Shown here: positions 24,312 through 31,131 of the stretch, piece by piece
How positions within the stretch are numbered: position 1 is the first letter of the stretch
Layout: each line of letters opens with the position of its first letter
DNA from: an uncultured Alphaproteobacteria bacterium
GTDB taxonomy: Bacteria > Pseudomonadota > Alphaproteobacteria > Rs-D84
Direction: 5' to 3'
NCBI GenBank assembly: GCA_937900435.1
Contig: CALCEG010000006.1
Coordinates: 1-36,958 of the forward strand
Length of the DNA stretch: 36,958 nt
The notes under the pieces: generated by a model
Database searches by the model: none
The model's input: only the letters and a program-made list of their open reading frames with translations
Told to the model about the DNA's origin: nothing
Position numbers and translations under genes: made by a program

Positions 24312-24484
24312 TAACAGATAAAGACAGAGTTATAAAAGTTAGTTTTTATTATCAACCAACAGATGATATATTTGATGCTGATGATATGCGTAATGCTTTA
24401 TATAACTTTTTAGATAGTTTTAAGATGTATGATTTACAAGTCAAAGACACAACGATAGAACACGAACAAAAGGATGTAAAATGA
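24308..24484 (+). CDS. Hypothetical 58-residue protein
   Basis: ATGA overlaps join it to zinc-ribbon genes A and B. The product (MITDKDRVIKVSFYYQPTDD...) is acidic, with many Asp and Tyr. AAGGAAG precedes the start. Its last codons contain the repeated ribosome-binding cassette (GAACAAAAGGATGTAAAATG) that serves the next gene. Confidence 0.55.
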   Translation: MITDKDRVIKVSFYYQPTDDIFDADDMRNALYNFLDSFKMYDLQVKDTTIEHEQKDVK

Positions 24485-24759
24485 CAGATAAATTACTTTG
24501 CCCGTTTTGCAACAAACCATTACAGCCAACACATCGTATAGAAGATGAGTATTTTTGTGAAAATTATGATTGCCCCCAGACAAGTCTTACTTGGGTTGGC
24601 ACAAGTTCATTATGGAAAGCATTTGCAGACACAAAGAAGAAACTTGATGTCGCTATTGATGCGTTGAAAATAGCAAGAGATTGTTGCAGTGATTATAGTA
24701 TTGAGTGTTTAGCACACGAAACCCTAGAACAAATAACAGCACTAGAACAAAAGGATTAA
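24481..24759 (+). CDS. Zinc-ribbon protein B (paralogue of A)
   Basis: The product has 92 residues with CPFC (8-11), C-x-x-x-x-C near 27-32, WVGTSSLW, and a helix KLDVAIDALKIA matching A's ALDVAVDAIKNA, ending TLEQITALEQKD as in A. The coding DNA is also similar in these blocks, indicating a fairly recent duplication. It is coupled to its neighbours by overlap or adjacency. Confidence 0.65.
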   Translation: MTDKLLCPFCNKPLQPTHRIEDEYFCENYDCPQTSLTWVGTSSLWKAFADTKKKLDVAIDALKIARDCCSDYSIECLAHETLEQITALEQKD

Positions 24760-24906
24760 ATGATGTGGTGGAAATTAAAACAATTATTTTGTTTGCACAA
24801 ATGGGTATTTTTTACCGAATATGACGAATCAAATAATCGTAATTCGCATCATTATACAATTTGGCAATGCGACAAATGCGACAAAGTAAAAATTACAAGA
24901 AAGTAG
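24760..24906 (+). CDS. Small 48-residue zinc-ribbon-like protein
   Basis: It starts at the base after the previous stop, with AAAAGGA upstream. The product, MMWWKLKQLFCLHKWVFF... then WQCDKCDKVK, has the CLHKW ... C-x-x-C pattern that also appears in the larger protein at 29815 (CFLGFHKW ... CERCKS). Probably a minimal metal-binding module. Confidence 0.55.
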   Translation: MMWWKLKQLFCLHKWVFFTEYDESNNRNSHHYTIWQCDKCDKVKITRK

Positions 24907-24946
24907 TAGAACAAAAGGAATAAAACAACAACCAAAAGGAAAGGAA

Positions 24947-25225
24947 ATGAAAATAAAAAATTTGCGTTATGGTGTGTTTTATAGACCCATAGATACACCG
25001 ATGGGAAAGCAAGGTTGGTGTGGCGATATACATTATGACGAATTTACGCCACACAGAAATAATAAGAACAGTAGTCGGGACAACCGCCATGTTATCGCTG
25101 CAAACTGGACCCATCGTGAATTACACTTTGGTCCGTGTGATAACGAATCGGAATTGAGAGAGATTTACCAGCCAGAAGTCGAAAGATTGCAAGAGATAGA
25201 AAAAAATCCAGTTTATGAAAAATAA
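24947..25225 (+). CDS. Hypothetical 92-residue protein
   Basis: A His/Asn/Arg-rich soluble protein (MKIKNLRYGVFYRPIDTPM..., HRNNKNSSRDNRHVIAANW) with a C-terminal Glu-rich helix. AAAGGAAAGGA precedes the start. It is the last gene of the early promoter 1 unit, directly before early promoter 2. No domain is recognised. Confidence 0.6.
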   Translation: MKIKNLRYGVFYRPIDTPMGKQGWCGDIHYDEFTPHRNNKNSSRDNRHVIAANWTHRELHFGPCDNESELREIYQPEVERLQEIEKNPVYEK

Positions 25226-25227
25226 CA

Positions 25228-25256
25228 CTTGACTATTATAAAAATGTTAACTATAA
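25228..25256 (+). promoter_or_regulatory. Early promoter 2 (sigma70-like)
   Basis: TTGACT (25228-25233), 17-base spacer, perfect TATAAT (25251-25256). About 40 bases around it closely match early promoter 1. It drives a second early unit with a long leader. Confidence 0.85.
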
Positions 25257-25262
25257 TATATA

Positions 25263-25378
25263 TACATAAGAAGGCAGATAGTCGGCAATTTTGCGAGATA
25301 AACCGATAATCCGGTCGCAAACGGAGGGATACGGGCAAACTGTATTACCAGCCCTCGCCAAAGATAAGGACGAACAAT
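25263..25378 (+). promoter_or_regulatory. Long structured leader RNA of early unit 2
   Basis: About 116 untranslated bases. Hairpin A: TTGCGA (25291) with TCGCAA (25315), plus an inner CCG/CGG. Hairpin B: GAGGG-ATAC (25324-25332) with GTAT (25342-25345) and CCCTC (25352-25356), a bulged stem. These are unusually GC-rich for this phage. A cis-regulatory RNA is likely. I recognise no riboswitch class. Confidence 0.45.
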
Positions 25379-25816
25379 ATGCGCGAATTACAATCATACG
25401 ACGACATAGACCAAACGAACCCGGCGGACAGAATCCGCGCCGCCGCACCTGCATTCTTTGTTGATGCTATGAAAAAATATCTGGCTCGTAATTCGATTCG
25501 GACAACTGCCCCAGAGTTCGCGTTTTATTGTGCGTGCACCTGGGACGAACAGAAAGATTGGTTATCAGCAGACAATATAAATGACGTGCTGCGTGAAATT
25601 GTTTGTAATTTACAATACCCACGCTTGCCAGCCGATACGGACTGGGTCAAACCACGCGGGGAATACTATGTTGAAAAGCATAGACAAGAGCAAGAACTGG
25701 AATATCAAAAGAGTAAAGCACTTGAAAAGCCACGTTCTAAACCAACACCAGAACAGATTGCACGTGTAGAAAAGATTTTAGGCGGTTGTATCAAACCGTT
25801 AAACTTAAATTCTTGA
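25379..25816 (+). CDS. Hypothetical early protein, 145 residues
   Basis: First gene of early unit 2, with AAGGACG before the start. N-terminal half: SYDDIDQTNPADRIRAAAP and an F-Y-C-A-C-T-W stretch. C-terminal half: long charged helix (EKHRQEQELEYQKSKALEK) and PTPEQIARVEKILGG. No family is recognised. The strong promoter and dedicated leader suggest an abundant or tightly controlled early product. Confidence 0.65.
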   Translation: MRELQSYDDIDQTNPADRIRAAAPAFFVDAMKKYLARNSIRTTAPEFAFYCACTWDEQKDWLSADNINDVLREIVCNLQYPRLPADTDWVKPRGEYYVEKHRQEQELEYQKSKALEKPRSKPTPEQIARVEKILGGCIKPLNLNS

Positions 25817-25840
25817 CATTATATTATAAGGGGGTATAAT
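25813..25840 (+). promoter_or_regulatory. Promoter of the HNH endonuclease gene
   Basis: TTGACA (25813-25818), 16-base spacer, TATAAT (25835-25840). The -35 overlaps the stop codon of the upstream gene. The expected start is at or next to the ATG at 25847, so the mRNA would be leaderless. Confidence 0.75.
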
Positions 25841-25846
25841 AAAACT

Positions 25847-26425
25847 ATGAAAGAAATTTGGAAACCTGTTTATATAAAAGAATTTGCGGACCTTTATCAA
25901 GTGTCTAATCTTGGTCGTGTTAAAAGATTACAACATACCATCACAAGAAAAACTAGATATGGTTATATTAGAGATTTTGTTTTTCAAGAAAAAATTATTA
26001 AACCGCATATATGGGGAACTTATTATCACTTAGGATTACATAATAACGGAAAAAACAAATGGGTTTATTTGCATAGGTTAGTTGCGATGGCGTTTGTTGA
26101 TAATCCTAATGTATTGCCACAAGTAAATCATAAAGACGGAAACAAATTTAATTGTTGTGCCGATAATTTAGAATGGGTATCGGCTTCTAACAACATTAAA
26201 CACGCTTACGATATTGGATTAAACAAAAACAGTAAAAAAGTTCAATGTATTGAAACAGGCAAAATATATAATTCTATAACAGAAGCAGCGAAAGAGTTAA
26301 AAACAAGTCCGAAATATATAAGTGCTGTCTTAAATAAATTAAAATATAAAAACAAAGCAACAAAAACTGGTTTTTATACACCAAAAACCGTAAAAGGCAA
26401 TCATTTTAAGTTTATAAAGGAGTAA
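25847..26425 (+). CDS. HNH homing endonuclease (NUMOD4-HNH-NUMOD1 type)
   Basis: The product has 192 residues. Residues 1-60 resemble NUMOD4 (EIWKPVYIKEFADLYQVSNLGRVKRL). The HNH core follows at about 80-112 (LHRLVAMAFVDNP, VNHKDGNKFNCCADNLEWVS). A NUMOD1-like C-terminal helix-turn-helix follows (IYNSITEAAKELKTSPKYI). This is the I-HmuI/SPO1-type architecture. Free-standing copies are selfish mobile genes that cut competing genomes. It has its own promoter and no ribosome-binding site, consistent with recent insertion between phage genes. Confidence 0.88.
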   Translation: MKEIWKPVYIKEFADLYQVSNLGRVKRLQHTITRKTRYGYIRDFVFQEKIIKPHIWGTYYHLGLHNNGKNKWVYLHRLVAMAFVDNPNVLPQVNHKDGNKFNCCADNLEWVSASNNIKHAYDIGLNKNSKKVQCIETGKIYNSITEAAKELKTSPKYISAVLNKLKYKNKATKTGFYTPKTVKGNHFKFIKE

Positions 26426-26431
26426 TATACA

Positions 26432-27178
26432 ATGAAAAGTGAAAATCGCCATTTCTGGCAACTTCGCCAACATTTCTACGGGGACGCAGGAACGTTTGAT
26501 ATACAAACAAATCCTGAATGGTTAGCGGTCCGTCGTGGTAAATTCACAGCGTCCGAGGCAGCCGATATGTTGTCCAGTTCACGCAGCAAAGACGAAGTTC
26601 TTGGTAAAACAGCCAAGGCAGTATGTCGTCGTGTATTGACAGACAGATTTACAAGTTTTGAACGTCCGGCAGACAAAGACGCTTGGGCATTAAAAGATTC
26701 TGTTGCTCGTGGATTGCAGTTAGAACCACGTGCTCGTGAATTATACGAATCACAAACAGGATTCGAAGTAAAAGAATGTGGATTTGTGGAACATTGCAGC
26801 GGTTGGTTTGGTTTTTCGCCAGATGGAATTGTTGAGGACGAAAATATGGGAATTGAAATCAAATGCCCAGAACCAGACAACGCACAACGCCTGATTGAGG
26901 AAGTTGGCGACCCAGACCACTTAAAACAAATTGCCTTTGCAATGTGGGTTGATGGTCTTGATTGTTATGATTATGTTGTATATTCGCCTGAATTATGTCA
27001 AGGTTTAGAACTGGACGACCAAGTGTTTATATTCAGTTTTTCAAGGGACGAATTACAGGAATATATAGATGAAATCGACAAACGTGCACCGATATTACTG
27101 GAATACGTAAATAAATCTGTATCGAACCTTAAAAAGATTGGTAAAAAACGTCAATTTATACATGCACGGAGTAAATAA
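26432..27178 (+). CDS. YqaJ-type recombination exonuclease
   Basis: The product has 248 residues of the lambda Exo/YqaJ PD-(D/E)XK nuclease family. NPEWLAVRRGKFTASEAADM is the family N-terminal signature; the active site is PDGI (about residue 130) and the E-x-K of GIEIKCP (about 144-149). It processes double-strand ends to 3' tails for annealing. AAAGGAG lies before the start. Such exonucleases normally have an annealing protein (RecT, Erf, Beta) partner, and none was recognised in this window. Confidence 0.88.
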   Translation: MKSENRHFWQLRQHFYGDAGTFDIQTNPEWLAVRRGKFTASEAADMLSSSRSKDEVLGKTAKAVCRRVLTDRFTSFERPADKDAWALKDSVARGLQLEPRARELYESQTGFEVKECGFVEHCSGWFGFSPDGIVEDENMGIEIKCPEPDNAQRLIEEVGDPDHLKQIAFAMWVDGLDCYDYVVYSPELCQGLELDDQVFIFSFSRDELQEYIDEIDKRAPILLEYVNKSVSNLKKIGKKRQFIHARSK

Positions 27179-27179
27179 T

Positions 27180-27647
27180 ATGATTGAACGCAAAAAACAA
27201 TTTGGGTCTAGTTTGCATAACTTGTCCAAAAAACGTTTGGCTGAAATGCAGAATGGAACATATAAACCAAAGAAACCAAAACCGATTCGCAAAGTATCGT
27301 CCAAGATGGCAAAACGCGTCAAGGATTATAGGGAGGTTGCATTTAGAACCTGGGGGGAACGCTGTTTTATTTGTGGACGCCCTGCACCACGCACAGAACT
27401 TGACGTGCACCACCCATTCTTGCGTGGCAATGGCGATAACGTGGTTATTCCATTGTGTAAGAAAGGTTGCGGTTGCGGTGCTCATAACCACACAGGAAAC
27501 GATAAAAGATTACTGGAAATCAACAAAGTAATCTATAACAAACTGTATATGATGGGACAGGCATACGTATTCAACAATGAATCCAAGCGTTTATATGGTG
27601 TTGATTACCCAACATATTACAAACAAGCACAAGGAACCAACAAATGA
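27180..27647 (+). CDS. HNH-like nuclease / NinG-Rap-like protein
   Basis: The product has 155 residues from ATG 27180, which has CGGAG upstream and does not overlap the exonuclease. N-terminal basic region (KKPKPIRKVSSKMAKRVK). Metal-binding HNH-like core: CFICGRPA, then TELDVHHPFLRG, then CKKGCGCGAHNHTG. This resembles phage NinG/Rap-type Holliday-junction or recombination nucleases and other HNH proteins. Its place directly after YqaJ supports a recombination role. The exact subfamily is uncertain. Confidence 0.7.
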   Translation: MIERKKQFGSSLHNLSKKRLAEMQNGTYKPKKPKPIRKVSSKMAKRVKDYREVAFRTWGERCFICGRPAPRTELDVHHPFLRGNGDNVVIPLCKKGCGCGAHNHTGNDKRLLEINKVIYNKLYMMGQAYVFNNESKRLYGVDYPTYYKQAQGTNK

Positions 27648-27754
27648 AAACATTACTGATAATTTTAATAGTTTTGATTCTGTTTATTTTGTGCCACGGC
27701 ATAAAAATAACCATTAAAATCGATGATGAACCAGAAAAAAAGGACGAAAAATGA
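27644..27754 (+). CDS. Tiny 36-residue membrane protein
   Basis: ATGA overlaps at both ends couple it to its neighbours. The product has one hydrophobic helix (TLLIILIVLILFILC) and a charged tail DDEPEKKDEK. Probably an inner-membrane peptide of unknown role. Confidence 0.55.
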   Translation: MKTLLIILIVLILFILCHGIKITIKIDDEPEKKDEK

Positions 27755-27951
27755 ACGAATTACATATATCGCCTTTGGAACGATTATTTACATTTGCCAA
27801 ACAAAACGGCATAACAAAACGTCAAATTGGGATTGTATGTTATGGCAAAAATTGGCGACTAATATATCGTTTATCTGATGCACGCATTATAGAAAGAAAT
27901 AAAAAAATCGAAAATGCAATCCGTAAAATTATGGAGGCAAACAATGCTTAG
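27751..27951 (+). CDS. Small helix-turn-helix-like protein
   Basis: The product has 66 residues. LERLFTFAKQNGITKRQIG, then VCYGKNWRLIYRL, looks like a short DNA-binding helix-turn-helix (Ner/Cro-like size), ending in a charged helix. It could be an early transcription regulator. The family is not certain. Confidence 0.5.
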   Translation: MNELHISPLERLFTFAKQNGITKRQIGIVCYGKNWRLIYRLSDARIIERNKKIENAIRKIMEANNA

Positions 27952-28099
27952 TTGTGAGCAAAAACTAGAACAAAGAGAATCGTTTATTGATGAAATATAT
28001 CAAATTCTAATGAATAGTTCTAGTAAAGCCTTTACAGTATTACGATTACAGGACTTAATAAAAGAGCAAATAGAACGCCAAAAATTAGGATTGGTTTAA
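27944..28099 (+). CDS. Hypothetical 51-residue protein
   Basis: ATG 27944 is chosen since GGAGG (27933-27937) lies 6 bases before it. It overlaps the previous stop by 8 bases. The product (MLSCEQKLEQRESFIDEIY...) is helical and charged. No domain is recognised. Confidence 0.5.
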   Translation: MLSCEQKLEQRESFIDEIYQILMNSSSKAFTVLRLQDLIKEQIERQKLGLV

Positions 28100-28232
28100 A
28101 AAAAGGAGCGTAAGGTGACAGGGCTGGTAATATTGTAGCGGGTCTTTGATTATTTATTTCCGCTGGTATTATCCTGCAAACACTCCGCCAGTAGTGCGCC
28201 CAAAACTGGCACAACAAACAAAAGGACGTAAA
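28100..28232 (+). promoter_or_regulatory. Intergenic region with two hairpins
   Basis: 133 bases without a credible gene. Hairpin 1 pairs 28126-28141 with 28160-28174 (about 12 bp with an internal loop). Hairpin 2 pairs GCCAGT (28187) with ACTGGC (28205). The last bases hold the repeated ribosome-binding cassette ACAAAAGGACGTAAAATG. Possibly an RNA processing or cis-regulatory element. No promoter is evident. Confidence 0.4.
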
Positions 28233-28493
28233 ATGAGATGCCCATACTGTAATAAAACACTAAAAACAATGAAATTTAATGATACTTTCACTTGTTTAAA
28301 CCCAAATTGCAAACAGAGTTTAGGTATGATTGGCACAGAATTTATGTGGGAAAAGGTTGCGAGTTTGGCAAAAATACGCAACGCAAGCAAAAAATATACC
28401 ACAAAGCCAGAGATAAAAGAAAAACGAACAAAGTATATGCGAAACTATCGCAAAAAACATTTTGCCAATGCCAGCAAAAAGGTAGAAAAATAG
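28233..28493 (+). CDS. Zinc-ribbon protein C (paralogue of A and B)
   Basis: The product has 86 residues from ATG 28233 with AAAGGACG upstream. MRCPYCNKTL, then C-x-N-P-N-C, then MIGTEFMWEKVASL repeats the A/B plan, but the C-terminal half is replaced by a strongly basic region (KRTKYMRNYRKKHF). The basic tail suggests RNA or DNA binding and shows modular tail exchange within the family. Confidence 0.65.
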   Translation: MRCPYCNKTLKTMKFNDTFTCLNPNCKQSLGMIGTEFMWEKVASLAKIRNASKKYTTKPEIKEKRTKYMRNYRKKHFANASKKVEK

Positions 28494-28502
28494 GGGAATA
28501 AA

Positions 28503-28919
28503 ATGGAAAAATGGAAATTGGTTGAAACGACAGAAAACGGCAGATGGCGTATTTATAAAAGAGAAAAACCATTAAAATTTGCGCCAAGCTTTCTTGGTGA
28601 AAAAATTATTCCTATGGAAGAATGGTATAAAGAATCAAATGGTCTTACACCAAAGGATTATCTTGAACACTTGCCACAAACATTTGATACGGTTATTGTA
28701 AGCGATGCCCGTACCCATCCGGAAAGATTGTGTTTTTTGGCAGACAGGTGGAAAGACACGAGGGACGGTAGAGAGTTTTGGGAAATAAACAAATCGTTAT
28801 GTGGTCGCAACACAGGAATGTATTATAATTTTGGTGGCGATGACACCGCTATTAAAGACGACAAGGTATATTTGAGATTTTTAGATTTAATACAAACCAA
28901 AGGTGGTGACAATGAGTGA
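28503..28919 (+). CDS. Hypothetical 138-residue early protein
   Basis: The start has AGGGGAATAAA upstream. Sequence: MEKWKLVETTENGRWRIYK, a central YLEHLPQTFDTVIVSDAR, then CFLADRWKDTRDGREFWEI. The pattern looks like a compact alpha/beta enzyme-like or regulatory fold, but I do not recognise the family. The last bases (AAAGGTGGTGACAATGAGT) repeat the junction found before zinc-ribbon A. Confidence 0.55.
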   Translation: MEKWKLVETTENGRWRIYKREKPLKFAPSFLGEKIIPMEEWYKESNGLTPKDYLEHLPQTFDTVIVSDARTHPERLCFLADRWKDTRDGREFWEINKSLCGRNTGMYYNFGGDDTAIKDDKVYLRFLDLIQTKGGDNE

Positions 28920-29058
28920 TATTACACTTACTTATACATCAGATGGACAGATTCAAACATTTTATGCTGATGCTGTCTATTACGGCGTTAAATTCATAGC
29001 AGACCAACCGTTGCCGCGTGGTTGGAAAATACAAATAAAGGTAATAAAAGATGAGTAA
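28912..29058 (+). CDS. Hypothetical 48-residue protein
   Basis: Start overlaps the previous gene by 8 bases, with AAAGGTGG upstream. The product (MSDITLTYTSDGQIQTFYADA...) has an alternating beta-strand pattern. It overlaps the next start by 8 bases. Confidence 0.5.
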   Translation: MSDITLTYTSDGQIQTFYADAVYYGVKFIADQPLPRGWKIQIKVIKDE

Positions 29059-29242
29059 TTCATTTAGTGAAACGGTTTTAATGAAAACTGATTTGATTAA
29101 AAAATTAGAAAACGCAGTAAATAAATTTGCTAATAAAAGTGATACAAAAAATAGGTTTGAGATGTTTTACGAATTTCAACCATTATTACACGAAGCAATA
29201 AATGCAACAAAACGATATTTAGAACAAAAGGATGTAAAATGA
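29051..29242 (+). CDS. Hypothetical 63-residue helical protein
   Basis: Helical and charged (TDLIKKLENAVNKFANKSD). The C-terminal codons RYLEQKDVK carry the repeated AGAACAAAAGGATGTAAAATG cassette that starts the next gene. No known domain. Confidence 0.5.
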   Translation: MSNSFSETVLMKTDLIKKLENAVNKFANKSDTKNRFEMFYEFQPLLHEAINATKRYLEQKDVK

Positions 29243-29646
29243 AATTGTGGTGTTGTGGTTGTAATGATTATGTGGAAGCGGAATTGTGCGGTGGCAACAT
29301 CATATACCCACACCGTCCAGACCTGTATAAATTAAAATTTTATCGGTGTCCGCATTGTAAAAACTATGTTGGCACGCATAAAAAATGGGGTATGGGAACG
29401 GACGGCAGAAAACATAATATTCGTGCGTTCGGTTGTATTCCAACACCCGAACTTAAAATCGCACGTCACAAGATACACGAAATACTTGACCCGTTGTGGC
29501 AGGGCAACAAACCGTCAGGAACACGCAAAAAAATCTACAAGCGATTGTCTGATGCGTTGGGTTATGAATACCACACAGGCAACACAAGAACAATAGAAGA
29601 GTGCCGAACCGTATATCGTTTGGTAAAAGCAATGTATAACAATTAA
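29239..29646 (+). CDS. DUF3268-type zinc-finger protein
   Basis: The product has 135 residues. CCGCNDYVEA then YRCPHCKNYVGTH gives two Cys pairs; a later HKIHEILDPLW helix completes the pattern of the phage DUF3268 zinc-finger family (C-x-x-C, then C-P-x-C-x-x-Y-V-G-x-H, then DPLW). These are common early phage proteins of unknown role. It is coupled to the previous gene by ATGA. Confidence 0.72.
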   Translation: MKLWCCGCNDYVEAELCGGNIIYPHRPDLYKLKFYRCPHCKNYVGTHKKWGMGTDGRKHNIRAFGCIPTPELKIARHKIHEILDPLWQGNKPSGTRKKIYKRLSDALGYEYHTGNTRTIEECRTVYRLVKAMYNN

Positions 29647-29668
29647 AACAGAACAAAAGGATTAAGCG

Positions 29669-29818
29669 ATGACGATAGAAAAAACACCTATTACTGATAA
29701 CTGTCGCTTTGCGTTAGGATTTTCTGTTTGGAAATATAAAAAATTCAAATGCACGAATCTCTATCTTGGAAAATTGTTAATACAAATAATAAAACAAAAA
29801 AAAGGAGGAAAAAATTGA
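29669..29818 (+). CDS. Hypothetical 49-residue protein
   Basis: AAAAGGA precedes the start. Product MTIEKTPITDNCRFALGFS..., basic at the end. It contains the ribosome-binding site of the next gene (AAAGGAGG) and overlaps its TTG start. No domain. Confidence 0.45.
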   Translation: MTIEKTPITDNCRFALGFSVWKYKKFKCTNLYLGKLLIQIIKQKKGGKN

Positions 29819-30177
29819 AAATACTTTGTTTTTTAGGATTCCACAAATGGAAAAAAATTGAATCAGAATCATACGGAACGCATACTGTTATATTACGGTG
29901 TGAACGCTGCAAATCTGAAATACGGTTTGAATATACGGACGCTGGTGCACAACATATCAGCGGTCAAGTATCTTGGATTAAACCACGAACCAGCAAACAA
30001 AAAGCAGCGGTCCGTAAGTATTTCAAGGCAATACTGAAAAAGCATAAGATTCTTGAAATGGCTGGATTGCCAAAGCGTGATAAAAACGGTTTTTCTTATT
30101 CGTTGGGGAACAGAAAGCAAAGACGGGCAACCGCAAGAAGTTATAACAGATACAAACGGAGTATAAAAAATGGTTGA
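29815..30177 (+). CDS. Basic zinc-ribbon protein with TTG start
   Basis: TTG 29815 is chosen because AAAGGAGG (29801-29808) is at ideal distance; no ATG fits. The product has 120 residues: CFLGFHKWKKI ... CERCKSEIRF (a zinc ribbon like that of the 48-residue protein at 24760), then a Lys/Arg-rich C-terminus (RKQRRATARSYNRYKRS). Probably an RNA- or DNA-binding protein. Confidence 0.62.
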   Translation: MKILCFLGFHKWKKIESESYGTHTVILRCERCKSEIRFEYTDAGAQHISGQVSWIKPRTSKQKAAVRKYFKAILKKHKILEMAGLPKRDKNGFSYSLGNRKQRRATARSYNRYKRSIKNG

Positions 30178-30316
30178 TTTTTGGTTTGGATTTTTTATCG
30201 CTTTGATTCTTGCGTATTTTTGGCATTTAGGCGATAGTGCCGAAAAAGCAAAAGAGGACGCAGAGTATGAAAAAGAAATAGTTCGCAAACAAATTGAAAA
30301 ACGCGGAGGTTTATAA
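30170..30316 (+). CDS. Small 48-residue membrane protein
   Basis: One N-terminal hydrophobic helix (DFWFGFFIALILAYFW) then an acidic/basic helix (EKAKEDAEYEKEIVRKQ). It overlaps the previous gene and ends TAATG on the next start. Membrane peptide of unknown role. Confidence 0.55.
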   Translation: MVDFWFGFFIALILAYFWHLGDSAEKAKEDAEYEKEIVRKQIEKRGGL

Positions 30317-30753
30317 TGGCACGTCCAAGATTATCAGACGAGGAAAGGGAAAAGCGCAGGGCTGCGTCAATCGCCAGATACACATTAAAAAAAGGTCATA
30401 TTCCAGGTGCAGTCGGAAAACCACCTGCCAATATTGACCGTCAAAAAGAAGTTGTGGCTGGCAACCTATTTGTAAAAGAAAGCCCACGACGCGTCAAAAT
30501 GCCTCTATTACCAACAAATCCAACACCACAGGATTTGAAAGATTTTATTCTTGCGTTGGCAGAGGAAGCCGCACGTTCTGGGAGTGCGCCAGCAATGATT
30601 GCAGCAGCCAATACATTACAAAAAGAGATTGACCGATTCGAACGAACAAATCCACCGAAAGCGGAACCGCCTAAACCGCGTCCACGTATTCCAGTGGAAG
30701 TTGAAATCGAAACGGTTATTTGTCCACATTGCCACAAATCATTTGAAGTATAA
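30316..30753 (+). CDS. Possible small terminase subunit
   Basis: The product has 145 residues. A basic N-terminus (RLSDEEREKRRAASIARYT), Pro-rich stretches, a helical segment (DLKDFILALAEEAARSGSA) and a C-terminal Cys pair (VICPHCHKSF). It lies two genes before the large terminase, where a small subunit is expected, and the basic arm would suit DNA binding. The sequence itself does not clearly show a terminase small-subunit domain. Confidence 0.4.
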   Translation: MARPRLSDEEREKRRAASIARYTLKKGHIPGAVGKPPANIDRQKEVVAGNLFVKESPRRVKMPLLPTNPTPQDLKDFILALAEEAARSGSAPAMIAAANTLQKEIDRFERTNPPKAEPPKPRPRIPVEVEIETVICPHCHKSFEV

Positions 30754-30778
30754 TCAAAAAAAACAAAAGGAGTAAAAA

Positions 30779-31084
30779 ATGGCTAAAAATTACGCAATAG
30801 GCAGACATTTATCGACCTGGTGGAACGAGGGTCAAGATGGCAAACAAGGGTATCGTAACGTCGTTATCAGACGCAGATACAAAGACAAGGCAGGTTTAGA
30901 CGCAGAGGAAAAGATTACTTTGTTTGTATCTGAATTTTTAGAATTGTGTGCTGAAATGGAAGCAATGAAAAACAAAATCTTATTGCTGCCACGCGAAATC
31001 GTTAAAAAAGAGGACAACACCCCAGAACCCAGTTTAGATGTATCGGGTGTGCCAGACGAAATACCTTTTAACAATGACCGCTAG
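30779..31084 (+). CDS. PC4-like / SSB-tailed small protein
   Basis: The product has 101 residues. The N-terminal part (YRNVVIRRRYKDKAG, EEKITLFVSEFLELCAEM) resembles the short beta-sheet plus helix of PC4-type single-strand DNA-binding proteins. The C-terminus DVSGVPDEIPF is close to the acidic D-x-I-P-F tip by which SSB proteins recruit partners. A phage single-strand DNA-binding protein is plausible. Evidence is weak pattern matching. Confidence 0.4.
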   Translation: MAKNYAIGRHLSTWWNEGQDGKQGYRNVVIRRRYKDKAGLDAEEKITLFVSEFLELCAEMEAMKNKILLLPREIVKKEDNTPEPSLDVSGVPDEIPFNNDR

Positions 31085-31131
31085 CCGAGTCGGTCGTTAA
31101 AAATAACTTGACTTAGAAAGGAAAGAAAAAA

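Noticed and set aside
25263..25378. c-di-GMP class I riboswitch
   Set aside because: The GGGCAAAC and CGCAAA motifs occur but in reversed order and without the receptor helices.
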